64,000 nt of DNA. Origin: Marinobacterium_E sp035458585 (GTDB lineage: Bacteria; Pseudomonadota; Gammaproteobacteria; Pseudomonadales; Balneatricaceae). This document shows positions 1 through 8,196 of the stretch, piece after piece. A model generated the notes under the pieces. It was not told the DNA's origin, ran no database searches, and saw only the letters and a list, made by a program, of their open reading frames with translations. The stretch is from assembly GCA_035458585.1 (NCBI GenBank), contig DATHZN010000044.1:7820-71819 (forward strand). Reading direction: 5' to 3'. Both the position numbers and the translations under genes were made by a program. Each line of letters opens with the position of its first letter. Positions within the stretch are counted from its first letter, which is position 1.

Positions 1-48
1 GTACATCGATAACTAAAAGTGCGCTTCTTGAAGAGTCGATTAACATAC

Positions 49-618
49 CTATACCTCAGATGAGTGTTCAGGAGTGTAGAAGTCAGGAAAGTACTTCTCC
101 ACCACGGCAGAGTCGGGTGCATAAGAGTGACAGCTTCCGAGCAGGTGTTCGGCGGGCGCGTTGCGCGGATCAGAATGTGCCTGCATACGTGCCTGGAAGG
201 TGACCTGTATCGCTGTGGTAGCCACAGGCCCGAGTAGCTCAACCAGATGAGTGCAGCCCTTGGTGCCGCCAAAAAGATCGCGTACCCGCTTGGTAAAGCC
301 CGGGCGAATATACTCGCCAATTAGCTTGCTGTAGACGGGTGCTATGCTCGGGCAGTAGTTAAACGGTGTGGCATCCATAGAGGTCTCAACGTCATGGATT
401 CGCAGATCGAGATCAACGCTGATGCGAATCGACATATCGTGCAAGGCTTCGCCTACAGGGATAATGCCTGAAGGGCGATCAGGCATCTTCATCTCGTGGT
501 TTTTCGTGTCGCGCAGATGTCCCTCGATATCCCAGAGCCCATCCTTGCGCAGGAATCCATCGCAGGTAACCTGACGACGGTGTGCCTGCTCCCGCTCTTT
601 CGGGGTTGTTAGTGGCAT
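49..618 (-). CDS. DUF2889 family protein
   Basis: A 189-residue soluble protein that I match to the DUF2889 family from its overall pattern: an N-terminal charged segment, a central stretch with LRDTKNHEM and DLRIHDVE, and the late motif GCTHLVELLGP followed by a long helix. No signal peptide or membrane segment is visible, so it is probably cytoplasmic. The family has no established biochemical role that I know of, and I do not assign one. It is transcribed away from the acetyltransferase gene, with about 55 bp between the two starts, so the two promoters must lie in that short gap. The ATG at 618 has a weak upstream ribosome-binding site. Family assignment is from memory of conserved motifs. 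Confidence 0.75.
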   Translation of the reverse strand: MPLTTPKEREQAHRRQVTCDGFLRKDGLWDIEGHLRDTKNHEMKMPDRPSGIIPVGEALHDMSIRISVDLDLRIHDVETSMDATPFNYCPSIAPVYSKLIGEYIRPGFTKRVRDLFGGTKGCTHLVELLGPVATTAIQVTFQARMQAHSDPRNAPAEHLLGSCHSYAPDSAVVEKYFPDFYTPEHSSEV

Positions 619-673
619 CAGTCTTTGACTCCGACAACAGATAGTGGATTAATCACGGCTTTAACTAGCCTAT

Positions 674-1123
674 ATGAGTGTGCCGCAGATGAACTGGACA
701 ATAAAGCCGTTTGCCGACCTTAGTCCGTTGGAGCTATACCAATGTCTACGCCTAAGGGAGCAAGTATTCTTTCTTGAGCAGAGAGTCGACTGTGAAGATT
801 TAGACGACATAGACCAGCACTCTCTGCACCTCTATTCCGGGGAGCCAGTGGATGTCTACTGTCGACTTATCGGCCCCGAAGTGACGGGTCACTATGCCAA
901 AATTGGCCGCGTGGTCGTTGCTCAGTATCAGCGCGGCACCGGTTTGGGAAAAGCGGTGATGCGACAGGCGATAGTTGAGTGTAAGCAACGCTGGCCCGAG
1001 GCGCCGATTAAAATTGGGGCACAGGCCTATCTGCAGCGCTTCTACGAGGAGCTGGGTTTCTCAGTCTGTGGCGATGAGTTTGATGAGGGTGGGATTCCTC
1101 ATTACCCAATGTTGATCAACTAG
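674..1123 (+). CDS. ElaA-like GNAT N-acetyltransferase
   Basis: A 149-residue GNAT-fold protein of the ElaA type. The N-terminal region reads LSPLELYQCLRLREQVFFLEQ, typical of ElaA, followed by the acyl-CoA loop region IGRVVVAQYQRGTGLGKAVM (about residues 77-97), which holds the R/Q-x-x-G-x-G/A signature. The C-terminal part (QRFYEELGFSV) is the usual GNAT helix-strand ending. The acceptor substrate of this family is not known. An alternative start at the ATG at 689 (MNWTIKPF) matches the usual ElaA N-terminus better than the first ATG, and neither has a strong ribosome-binding site. The gene ends 4 bp inside the 3' end of the convergent ppsR. Confidence 0.85.
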   Translation: MSVPQMNWTIKPFADLSPLELYQCLRLREQVFFLEQRVDCEDLDDIDQHSLHLYSGEPVDVYCRLIGPEVTGHYAKIGRVVVAQYQRGTGLGKAVMRQAIVECKQRWPEAPIKIGAQAYLQRFYEELGFSVCGDEFDEGGIPHYPMLIN

Positions 1124-1941
1124 ACAATCCGTCGTAACAATCCGGCATCAGCGATGATGCGCGTAGTGATCTCCTCGATCGAGGCGTTGGTGGTGTCGAT
1201 ATAGCTTATTCGATTCTGTTTGAAGAAACGCTCCACGGTGCGTGTCTCAAAATCGCACTGGTCCAGAGACGAGTAGCGACTATTGGGGCGTCTCTCGTTT
1301 CGAATAGCAGCGAGTTGAAAAGCATCAATGGTGAGTCCGTAGAGCTTGTTACGGTGCTGTTTCAGGATATCGGGTAGATCATTGGCCTCCATATCCTCCT
1401 CAGTCAGGGGGTAGTTGGCTGCACGAACGCCAAACTGCAGTGCCATGTAGAGACAGGTTGGTGTTTTACCCGAGCGCGATACACCGACGAGAATAATATC
1501 GGCATGCTGATACTGCTTGGTGCGCGCACCATCGTCGTTATCCAACGCAAAGTTGACCGATTCTATACGTGCGCGGTATTTGTCTACCTCGTTGATCGCG
1601 TGTGACTTACCGACAGTGTAACTTGAGTGAGTGTTGAGCTCACGCTCGAGTGGCTTTAGAAAGGTTGAGAATACATCGATCTTAAAACCGTTCGAGGCGG
1701 CGATCAGTGCCCGAATCTCCTCATTCACAATGGTATCGAATACGATTGGTGCATTGCCGTCGGCCTCACAACTCTGATTGATACGCTCAACCGTTTTCTT
1801 CGCTTTCTCGATCGTATCGATATAAGGGAGAGTGATCTCCTCAAACTCAATACCCTCAAACTGGGTCAGTAGCGAATTTCCGAGGGTCTCTGCGGTAATG
1901 CCGGTTCCATCGGAAATAAAGTAAGCGGTGCGTTTCATCAA
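1120..1941 (-). CDS. ppsR: PEP synthase regulatory protein (bifunctional kinase/pyrophosphorylase)
   Basis: This is a DUF299-family protein of 273 residues, the usual length. The N-terminus (FISDGTGITAETLG) and the P-loop-like GVSRSGKTPT at about residue 153 are the family hallmarks. Known members use ADP to phosphorylate a threonine next to the catalytic histidine of PEP synthase, which inactivates it, and reverse this by phosphorolysis. The gene is divergent from ppsA, its expected target, across a 153-bp gap. That pairing supports the assignment to the PEP synthase regulator rather than the pyruvate phosphate dikinase regulator. The 3' end overlaps elaA by 4 bp. Confidence 0.97.
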   Translation of the reverse strand: MMKRTAYFISDGTGITAETLGNSLLTQFEGIEFEEITLPYIDTIEKAKKTVERINQSCEADGNAPIVFDTIVNEEIRALIAASNGFKIDVFSTFLKPLERELNTHSSYTVGKSHAINEVDKYRARIESVNFALDNDDGARTKQYQHADIILVGVSRSGKTPTCLYMALQFGVRAANYPLTEEDMEANDLPDILKQHRNKLYGLTIDAFQLAAIRNERRPNSRYSSLDQCDFETRTVERFFKQNRISYIDTTNASIEEITTRIIADAGLLRRIV

Positions 1942-1987
1942 ATCGATCTCAAGTTGTCTCTGTCAGCGTTGAATATAACAGAAGTTT

Positions 1988-2004
1988 TTGTAGTGAAATT
2001 ACAT
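1988..2004. promoter_or_regulatory. HexR-like operator upstream of ppsA
   Basis: The 17-bp sequence TTGTAGTGAAATTACAT matches the HexR consensus TTGTAATTAAATTACAA, as I remember it, at 14 of 17 positions. It lies in the ppsR-ppsA divergent gap, 90 bp before the ppsA start. HexR is known in several gammaproteobacteria to activate ppsA and repress glycolytic genes. An overlapping inverted repeat, GTGAAA-N6-TTTCAC (1993-2010), is an alternative reading. Binding by HexR is inference. Confidence 0.55.
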
Positions 2005-2094
2005 TTTCACTGCAGGGTTTTTTTTGTCTCATCGCCGTCTAAGATGGTGTCATAACTTGGCGAAACAGTGCGCTAAGTCGGTCAGAAACCCACG

Positions 2095-4479
2095 ATGGAG
2101 AGACAGATTTTGACACAGTATGTACTGCGCCTGGATCAAGCAGGCATGGACGATGTAGAGAAAGTCGGCGGTAAGAATGCCTCACTTGGTGAGATGATCA
2201 CTGAGCTGAGCGAAGCAGGTGTTCGGGTTCCCGGTGGCTTTGCCACCACTGCTGATGCTTATCGGGAGTTCCTTGGTTATGGTGGGTTGGCCGATCGCAT
2301 TAACGAGCGCCTGAATCAGCTAGATGCTGATGACACACGTGCTTTGGCTGAGACTGGCGCGCTGATTCGAGGCTGGATCATGGAGGCCAGTTTTCAGCCT
2401 GAGCTGGATGCTGCCATCGAGACGGCGTATGCCGAGATGCTGGGAGGTCAGGAGGAGATCAGCGTAGCAGTACGATCATCAGCCACCGCCGAAGACTTAC
2501 CTGATGCCTCATTCGCGGGTCAGCAGGAGACCTTCCTTAACATCCGTGGTTTGGACAACATTAAGCACGCGATTAAAGAGGTATTTGCCTCGCTATACAA
2601 CGACCGAGCAATCTCTTACCGGGTACACAAAGGCTTTACCCATGCTGAAGTCGCACTGTCGGCCGGTATCCAGCGCATGGTGCGATCTGAAACAGGTGCG
2701 TCTGGCGTAATGTTCTCCCTCGATACTGAGTCTGGCTTTCAGCATGTCGTATTCATAACAGCTGCATATGGTCTAGGTGAGACAGTTGTTCAGGGTGCGG
2801 TGAACCCAGATGAGTTCTACGTCTACAAGCCGACATTGAAACAGGGTGCCCCTGCCATCTTGCGCCGCACGCTCGGATCCAAAGCGATTAAGATGATCTA
2901 CACCGATGAAGGAAGCGCCGGTAAAGCCGTTGAGACGGTTGATGTGCCGTATGCTGATCGGAACCGTTTCTGTATAAATGATGCGGATGTTGAGGAGCTA
3001 GCACGTATAGCGGTGACTATCGAGAAACACTACGGCCGTCCTATGGATATAGAGTGGGCGCGTGATGGTGATGATGGCCGTCTTTACATTGTTCAGGCCC
3101 GTCCTGAAACGGTCCGCAGCCAGACCAAACAGACGGTCATTGAGCGCTACCTGATGAAAGAGACGGGTAAGGTTTTGATCGAAGGTCGCTCCATCGGTCA
3201 CCGTATCGGATCAGGTCCAGTTCGATTGGTGTCCTCTTTGGATGAGATGCACCACGTACAGCCCGGCGATGTATTAGTAACGGATATGACCGATCCTGAC
3301 TGGGAACCGGTGATGAAACGCGCGTCAGCGATAGTGACGAACCGCGGCGGTCGAACCTGTCATGCAGCGATCATTGCTCGTGAATTAGGTATTCCTGCCA
3401 TTGTTGGCTGTGGCGATGCGACAGAGCTGCTCAATGATGGCGCAGATGTGACCGTCTCCTGTGCTGAGGGTGATACGGGTCGTGTCTACGAGGGGCGGTT
3501 GGAGTTTGAACATCAGACGAACAACGTCGAGAGTATGCCGTCACTGCCGTTTGACGTGATGATGAACGTCGGTAACCCTGACCGCGCATTTGACTTCCAG
3601 GCTTTGCCGAATGCGGGTGTCGGTCTGGCTCGACTTGAATTCATTATTAACCGCATGATCGGGGTGCATCCCAAAGCGCTACTCAACATCGAGGAGCAAC
3701 CGCGTTCAGTGCGTCAGGTGATCGAGCGAAGAATCGCCGGCTATCCATCGCCTGTGGAGTTTTACGTAGAGAAGCTGGTTGAGGGGATCTCAACGCTGGC
3801 CGCTGCTTTCTACCCGAAAAAAGTGATCGTACGTATGTCTGACTTTAAGTCGAACGAGTACGGTCATCTCATTGGTGGCGAAGCGTTTGAACCACATGAA
3901 GAGAACCCGATGCTAGGCTTCCGGGGTGCGGCCCGTTACATCTCAGAACAGTTCCGTGACTGCTTTGAGCTGGAGTGTAAGGCGCTAAAACGCGTTCGCG
4001 ATGAGATGAAACTGACTAACGTCGAGATCATGGTGCCGTTTGTAAGGACTCCAGGTGAAGCGAAGCAAGTCGTTGAGCTTCTGGCGGAGAACGGCCTGAG
4101 ACGGGGACAGAATGGCCTTAAACTGATCATGATGTGCGAGATTCCTTCCAACGCACTGCTGGCCGACCAGTTCCTCGAGTACTTCGATGGTTTCTCTATC
4201 GGCTCTAATGACCTGACTCAGTTGACCCTTGGTCTGGATCGGGATTCTGGCATCATTGCGCACCTCTTTGATGAACGGAACGAGGCGGTCAAACGGCTGT
4301 TAGAGATGGCGATCTCGGCTTGTAAGGCGCAGGGTAAGTATGTGGGGATCTGTGGACAGGGACCCTCAGACCATCCTGACTTTGCTCGCTGGTTGATGGA
4401 GAAGGGTATCGATAGTGTATCGCTCAACCCAGACTCTGTGTTGGATACCTGGTTCTATCTGGCAAACGAACAGGTGTGA
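2095..4479 (+). CDS. ppsA: Phosphoenolpyruvate synthase
   Basis: The product is a 794-residue PEP synthase that converts pyruvate and ATP to PEP, AMP and phosphate, the entry step of gluconeogenesis from C3 acids. The N-terminal ATP-grasp domain begins VGGKNASLGEM and includes SVAVRSSATAEDLPDASFAG. The swivelling phosphohistidine domain carries GGRTCHAAIIAREL with catalytic His near residue 423. The C-terminal PEP/pyruvate barrel contains SIGSNDLTQLTLGLDRDS and ends with CGQGPSDHPDF, with the catalytic Cys near residue 753. The annotated ATG has a poor ribosome-binding site, and an in-frame TTG five codons later (2110) would give an N-terminus closer to the family norm. A strong hairpin follows the stop. 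Confidence 0.98.
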   Translation: MERQILTQYVLRLDQAGMDDVEKVGGKNASLGEMITELSEAGVRVPGGFATTADAYREFLGYGGLADRINERLNQLDADDTRALAETGALIRGWIMEASFQPELDAAIETAYAEMLGGQEEISVAVRSSATAEDLPDASFAGQQETFLNIRGLDNIKHAIKEVFASLYNDRAISYRVHKGFTHAEVALSAGIQRMVRSETGASGVMFSLDTESGFQHVVFITAAYGLGETVVQGAVNPDEFYVYKPTLKQGAPAILRRTLGSKAIKMIYTDEGSAGKAVETVDVPYADRNRFCINDADVEELARIAVTIEKHYGRPMDIEWARDGDDGRLYIVQARPETVRSQTKQTVIERYLMKETGKVLIEGRSIGHRIGSGPVRLVSSLDEMHHVQPGDVLVTDMTDPDWEPVMKRASAIVTNRGGRTCHAAIIARELGIPAIVGCGDATELLNDGADVTVSCAEGDTGRVYEGRLEFEHQTNNVESMPSLPFDVMMNVGNPDRAFDFQALPNAGVGLARLEFIINRMIGVHPKALLNIEEQPRSVRQVIERRIAGYPSPVEFYVEKLVEGISTLAAAFYPKKVIVRMSDFKSNEYGHLIGGEAFEPHEENPMLGFRGAARYISEQFRDCFELECKALKRVRDEMKLTNVEIMVPFVRTPGEAKQVVELLAENGLRRGQNGLKLIMMCEIPSNALLADQFLEYFDGFSIGSNDLTQLTLGLDRDSGIIAHLFDERNEAVKRLLEMAISACKAQGKYVGICGQGPSDHPDFARWLMEKGIDSVSLNPDSVLDTWFYLANEQV

Positions 4480-4530
4480 ATCGCAAAGCCTGGGCAGTCT
4501 GCCTAAACTTTTAATATCCAGGGTTAGCTA

Positions 4531-4557
4531 GCCTCCTGCAGTCTCGCTGCAGGAGGC
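4531..4557 (+). terminator. Hairpin after ppsA
   Basis: An 11-bp perfect stem (GCCTCCTGCAG / CTGCAGGAGGC) with a 5-nt loop lies 50 bp after the ppsA stop. There is only a weak T-rich stretch behind it, so it is a probable rather than a classical intrinsic terminator. It also faces the 3' end of the convergent cupin gene. Confidence 0.6.
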
Positions 4558-4589
4558 GTGTGGTTTCATGCTATTAGCTATGGATTAAC

Positions 4590-4874
4590 TCAGTTCTTTC
4601 GCGCTGCCCAAAACAGAGCGCCCTTAGGTCCATAGCGCTCGCTATGCCTGATGTTGCGTCTTAGTTCAAACCTATCACCGGCTTGTAGATGTTGTACAGT
4701 GCCATCCTGCTCGAGCCAAAATTCCCCCTCAACAACATAGGCAGATGTGTCGAAAGGGTGCGTATGCGGGTCGTTTGCGAAGTTAGGCTGCCATGGGCGC
4801 TCTAAGACTTCATCAAAGCCCTCAGCCAGCTTCTGCTCCCGAAATTGCTCAAAATCCAAGTTGCTCTCCCCCAT
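4590..4874 (-). CDS. Small single-domain cupin protein
   Basis: This encodes a 94-residue protein made of one cupin_2 barrel. The first cupin motif is visible as DPHTHPFDTSAYVVEGEFW, with two metal-binding His and the trailing Glu, and the second as GDRFELRRNIRHSERYGP, with the last His. Such stand-alone cupins bind a metal and act as small-molecule-binding or isomerase-like proteins. The substrate cannot be read from sequence. It follows the class II aldolase on the same strand, but a terminator-like hairpin lies between them, so it probably has its own promoter. Confidence 0.8.
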   Translation of the reverse strand: MGESNLDFEQFREQKLAEGFDEVLERPWQPNFANDPHTHPFDTSAYVVEGEFWLEQDGTVQHLQAGDRFELRRNIRHSERYGPKGALFWAARKN

Positions 4875-4913
4875 TTATTGCCCTGAGTTTTGCTAGATCC
4901 TGCGTCTATCAGG

Positions 4914-4942
4914 CTAAAAAGAATGGGAGCTCGAAGGCTCCC
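4914..4942 (-). terminator. Terminator after class II aldolase gene
   Basis: On the minus strand a GGGAGC stem with a 6-nt loop and GCTCCC partner is followed by ATTCTTTTT. This is a good intrinsic terminator for the aldolase gene that ends at 4984, and it separates that gene from the cupin. Confidence 0.75.
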
Positions 4943-4983
4943 AAGTTATCCGCAAAAGCCGCAAGCGTGCCGCGGCCTGATAT

Positions 4984-5814
4984 CTAGCTGAACATGTCTG
5001 GTTGTGTTGCGACCAGTTGCTCCCAAATTGGCTGAAAATGGAGCCAGCCAATATACTCACTTCCGACATGCTCACGGCTGTAGCGTGCGCGCTCGTCAGG
5101 AACAATGATGGGCTCCTGCCCAGTCGCTTCGATAAGCAGCTGTTGCTGGCAGCAGCGCTCCAGAGCGATAAACCAAAAGGCGGCAGCCTCGATACTGTGT
5201 CGGCTCGCAGTGAAAAGACCGTGATTCTGATGGATTGCTGCTTTCACACCTTTAAAGGCTTCTGCAACCCGGTTACCCGCTTTTTTCTCAACCGCCACCT
5301 GTCCCGCTTCATCGAGAATAACCACATGATCCTCGAAGAAAGCACAGACATCCTGGCTGATCATCTTCAGTGGCTTACCCAGAGACGCAAATGCCGTTCC
5401 ATAGGTCGTGTGGGCGTGACACATAGCCAGTATATCTGGGTGCTCATCGTGAATAGCGGCATGTAGCACAAAACCGGCGCGATTGATCGCGTGGCGACCC
5501 TCCAGCACTTTACCTTCATGATCCGCCAGAATCAGGTTGGACATTTTCACACCGCTAAATGGTACAGCCATCGGGTTAGTCCAGTAGAGGTGTGGATGTT
5601 CAGGATCACGAATGGTGAGGTGACCTGCGAAGCCGTAGTCGAGATTATGCAGTGCAAAAGCGCGACACGCAGCAACGAGACGCTCTTTGCGATGTCGCCG
5701 CTCCTGCTCAAACGAGTCGAATTCAGGTTTCTCCGGAAATATCAAACCGGCCTGCTCGGGCTGATAGATTGACTCACGGCCACTTAGTTTTAGTTGTTCG
5801 TTGATTGCATTCAT
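4984..5814 (-). CDS. Class II aldolase/adducin family protein
   Basis: A 276-residue class II aldolase/adducin-fold protein. Visible features are the helix-rich start, the GFAGHLTIRDPEHPHLYWTNP segment, the metal-binding pair in MCHAHTTYGTAFASLG (about residues 133-148), and the third metal His in AIHQNHGLFTASRHSIEAA. The family includes L-fuculose-phosphate aldolase and many uncharacterised decarboxylases or aldolases. This one belongs to the longer type, with an extra N-terminal segment of about 35 residues before the core. Substrate unknown. It is divergent from a LysR gene, with a near-perfect 18-bp palindrome in the 111-bp gap, so it is probably the regulator's target. Confidence 0.85.
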   Translation of the reverse strand: MNAINEQLKLSGRESIYQPEQAGLIFPEKPEFDSFEQERRHRKERLVAACRAFALHNLDYGFAGHLTIRDPEHPHLYWTNPMAVPFSGVKMSNLILADHEGKVLEGRHAINRAGFVLHAAIHDEHPDILAMCHAHTTYGTAFASLGKPLKMISQDVCAFFEDHVVILDEAGQVAVEKKAGNRVAEAFKGVKAAIHQNHGLFTASRHSIEAAAFWFIALERCCQQQLLIEATGQEPIIVPDERARYSREHVGSEYIGWLHFQPIWEQLVATQPDMFS

Positions 5815-5853
5815 TCTGAGGCTCCATCATTGGCTATGAGCCTAAGTATCCAT

Positions 5854-5871
5854 TCAGCGAAGCTTGGCTGA
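5854..5871. promoter_or_regulatory. Near-perfect palindrome between aldolase and LysR genes
   Basis: TCAGCGAAGCTTGGCTGA is an 18-bp palindrome with 16 of 18 positions symmetric, TCAGC-n-AAGCTT-n-GCTGA. It lies in the divergent promoter region of the class II aldolase and the LysR regulator, about 40 bp from the aldolase start and 55 bp from the LysR start. That is a typical place for a LysR operator. Assignment to this regulator is inference. Confidence 0.5.
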
Positions 5872-5925
5872 CAAACGATGATTTCGCATATACTCATTAA
5901 CAGAGCTAATGTTTAGGTATTTTGT

Positions 5926-6822
5926 ATGAAAAAAGTCCCAAAGTTCGCGCTGTTAAAAGCGTTTGAAGCAGCAGCCCGTCTGCGCAGTTTTACGCTTGCT
6001 GCAGAGGAGCTTCATCTGACCCAATCGGCCGTGAGTCATCAAATTAAGGAACTAGAGGAGTTTTTCGATCGACGGTTCTTTCTGCGAAAAAATCGTGCAG
6101 TAGAGCCGACGCTAGAGGGATTGAGGTTTCAAAAAAGTTTGCAAAGGGTGTTTGGAGCACTTGAGGCTGCTTGTGATGAGGTCAGTTTGACACCCAGTGC
6201 TCAGGTGCTGAGTCTCTACTGCGCACCGAGTTTCGCAGCGAAATGGCTCGGACCTCGTTTACCCTCGTTTGTTGATGCTCAGCCAGACATTAATATTCGT
6301 CTCAGTACAGGGGCAGAACCGATTGACCTGAATCGATCTCGTGAGATTGATTTAGTCATTGGGTATGTAAATTCGCGTCAGCTAGCCGGAGTGGAGACGC
6401 TCTCTCTGGGCCCCGAGCGTACGGTTCCCCTCTGTTCGCCTGACCTTTTGCTGCCGCAAGAGAGCGGCGCTGAAGCCCTCAGACGACTGCATCTAATTGA
6501 GTCACAGCTGAGTCCTTTAGGATGGGCTCGTTGGTTTGAAGAGCAGAATCTCACACGCCCCACACGCCCTCATACATCCTTCGATCGTGCAGCCCTTGCT
6601 ATTGCAGCAGCCAGTGATGGCATGGGTGTTGTACTGGAGAGCGAACGCTTGGCGGAGCGAGAAATTTCCCGCGGTGAACTGGTAGAGCTCGGTGCGGGTG
6701 AGTTTACCCCGCATTTTATCGAGACCCACTTTTTGCAGCTACGGGTAGCAGATTTGCACCAGCCGAAGATTCTTGCCTTTCGTGACTGGTTGCTGGAACA
6801 GTGTGGTGAAACCCGGGCGTGA
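5926..6822 (+). CDS. LysR-family transcriptional regulator (GcvA-like)
   Basis: A 298-residue LysR protein. The N-terminal winged helix covers about residues 8-65 with FTLAAEELHLTQSAVSHQIKEL, followed by a linker helix and an effector-binding domain from about residue 92. The start MKKVPKFALLKAFEAAARL resembles the GcvA/AmpR branch. It is divergent from the class II aldolase and probably controls it. The effector is unknown. The 3' end faces the operon of the SAF oxidoreductase at 63 bp. Confidence 0.9.
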   Translation: MKKVPKFALLKAFEAAARLRSFTLAAEELHLTQSAVSHQIKELEEFFDRRFFLRKNRAVEPTLEGLRFQKSLQRVFGALEAACDEVSLTPSAQVLSLYCAPSFAAKWLGPRLPSFVDAQPDINIRLSTGAEPIDLNRSREIDLVIGYVNSRQLAGVETLSLGPERTVPLCSPDLLLPQESGAEALRRLHLIESQLSPLGWARWFEEQNLTRPTRPHTSFDRAALAIAAASDGMGVVLESERLAEREISRGELVELGAGEFTPHFIETHFLQLRVADLHQPKILAFRDWLLEQCGETRA

Positions 6823-6885
6823 TTCGCACAATCACTGATGCCGCGGGTTTCCGGGGGCCTGGATGCCAAGCCCTTTTTCGCTAGC

Positions 6886-8184
6886 CTAGCGGGTAGCTTG
6901 CTCCATCTGTTTTCGCACCTGAACTGCCTGACTTGTCATATCAATATCAACGTCGGCCCAACGAACAGACTGCCCTTTAGCAATATCATTCACTAGCTTC
7001 ACTCGATGAGCCAAGCCAATAGGTAATCCGCCGATGTCGAGAGAGCGTTTGGCGGGCATCAGTTTACCGTAGACGGTAAAGCCGCCTTCGCCATCAAGCA
7101 TCTCTCCGGCCTTGAGGTCGCGCTTAGCTGTGGCCACAACGTCTGCATTGAAGGCTTGAGTCGAACCAGTCGGTTTGCCTAGCAGAGCCGCCGAGAGAAT
7201 TGAGGTGTTCAACTCCAGACCGATTAGATGAAATGGCTTGTACATGGCCGAGTAGCGGCCAGTCGAGTCTGTGTTCATACCATACTGTTTGAAACAGGCG
7301 GCCGCGTAGTCATTTGGCGCCTCTATTACGACGTATACGCCCCAGCGAAGATCACGATATACCGGGCGCCCGTCCCGTTCGATAGAGGTAACGACCTCCA
7401 CCATTCCGCTCTCCTCCAGCTGTCCACCGACATCTTTCGGACGCAGTATATGAGCAAGATCATCCATCCCAGCCGGCGGAAATGCCAGCCCATCCTCGGG
7501 TGCCTTGAGGCCTGTGCCATTTGAGATAGCAGCCATCTCAAGGGCCGACTTAGTTCCATCTAAAAATGAGTTGAACATCTGGCTGTTCATGCCCGCCTCG
7601 GCAGCCTCTTGCGGCGTGAGACCATAGTGATCCCACACTGTATCGGGAGTGGAGTCGTGATACGTAGGCAAGTATTTTGTCCCTTTGCCGGCAGCTACTA
7701 CTTTGAAGCCGTTAGCGCGTGCCCAGTCAACCAGCTCTATGGTCAGTGCAGGCTGATCACCGTATGCCATGGAGTAGACGATACCCGCATCGCGTGCCTC
7801 CTGTGCCAGGATGCCTCCAGCCAGGACGTCAGCCTCGACATTGACCATAACGATGTGAATCTTACTCGCTATCGCCAGCTTAGCGTGCGCGATACCGGCA
7901 ATTGGGTTGCCTGTGGCTTCGACGAGTACTTCAATCCCGCCTGCATCAATCATCTCCTGTGTATTTGCGTAAAAGGCTGTCTGAGCGATCAGGTCATCGC
8001 TCCAACCGACACTGCGACAGGCCTGTTTTGCCCGTTCAGGATTAAGATCGGCGATGCCGTGAACGCACAACCCTTCAGTGGTTGGAACCTGGCTTAGAAA
8101 CATTGAGCCAAATTTACCAGCACCGATCAGCCCGACTCGGACAGGGTTCTCCCGTCGTTTCAGCAGGTCATCAAAAATATACAT
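6886..8184 (-). CDS. NAD(P)-dependent oxidoreductase with C-terminal SAF domain
   Basis: This encodes a 432-residue two-part protein. The N-terminal Rossmann fold has VGLIGAGKFGSMFLSQV (about residues 17-33), resembling homoserine-dehydrogenase or Gfo/Idh-type NAD(P)-binding domains. The C-terminal third includes AKRDLKAGEMLDGEGGFTVYGKLMPA, which looks like an SAF fold of the kind found in FlgA and sialic-acid synthases. Proteins of this architecture are often annotated only as SAF-domain or homoserine-dehydrogenase-like proteins, and I know of no settled reaction. It is the last gene of gntR-phyH-SAF, 12 bp after phyH, so the three products probably serve one catabolic route. Confidence 0.8.
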   Translation of the reverse strand: MYIFDDLLKRRENPVRVGLIGAGKFGSMFLSQVPTTEGLCVHGIADLNPERAKQACRSVGWSDDLIAQTAFYANTQEMIDAGGIEVLVEATGNPIAGIAHAKLAIASKIHIVMVNVEADVLAGGILAQEARDAGIVYSMAYGDQPALTIELVDWARANGFKVVAAGKGTKYLPTYHDSTPDTVWDHYGLTPQEAAEAGMNSQMFNSFLDGTKSALEMAAISNGTGLKAPEDGLAFPPAGMDDLAHILRPKDVGGQLEESGMVEVVTSIERDGRPVYRDLRWGVYVVIEAPNDYAAACFKQYGMNTDSTGRYSAMYKPFHLIGLELNTSILSAALLGKPTGSTQAFNADVVATAKRDLKAGEMLDGEGGFTVYGKLMPAKRSLDIGGLPIGLAHRVKLVNDIAKGQSVRWADVDIDMTSQAVQVRKQMEQATR

Positions 8185-8196
8185 CTGTGGTTTTCC

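Noticed and set aside
1993..2010. Cra (FruR) site upstream of ppsA
   Set aside because: The half-sites TGAA and TTCA are 8 bp apart instead of the 4 bp of the Cra consensus.
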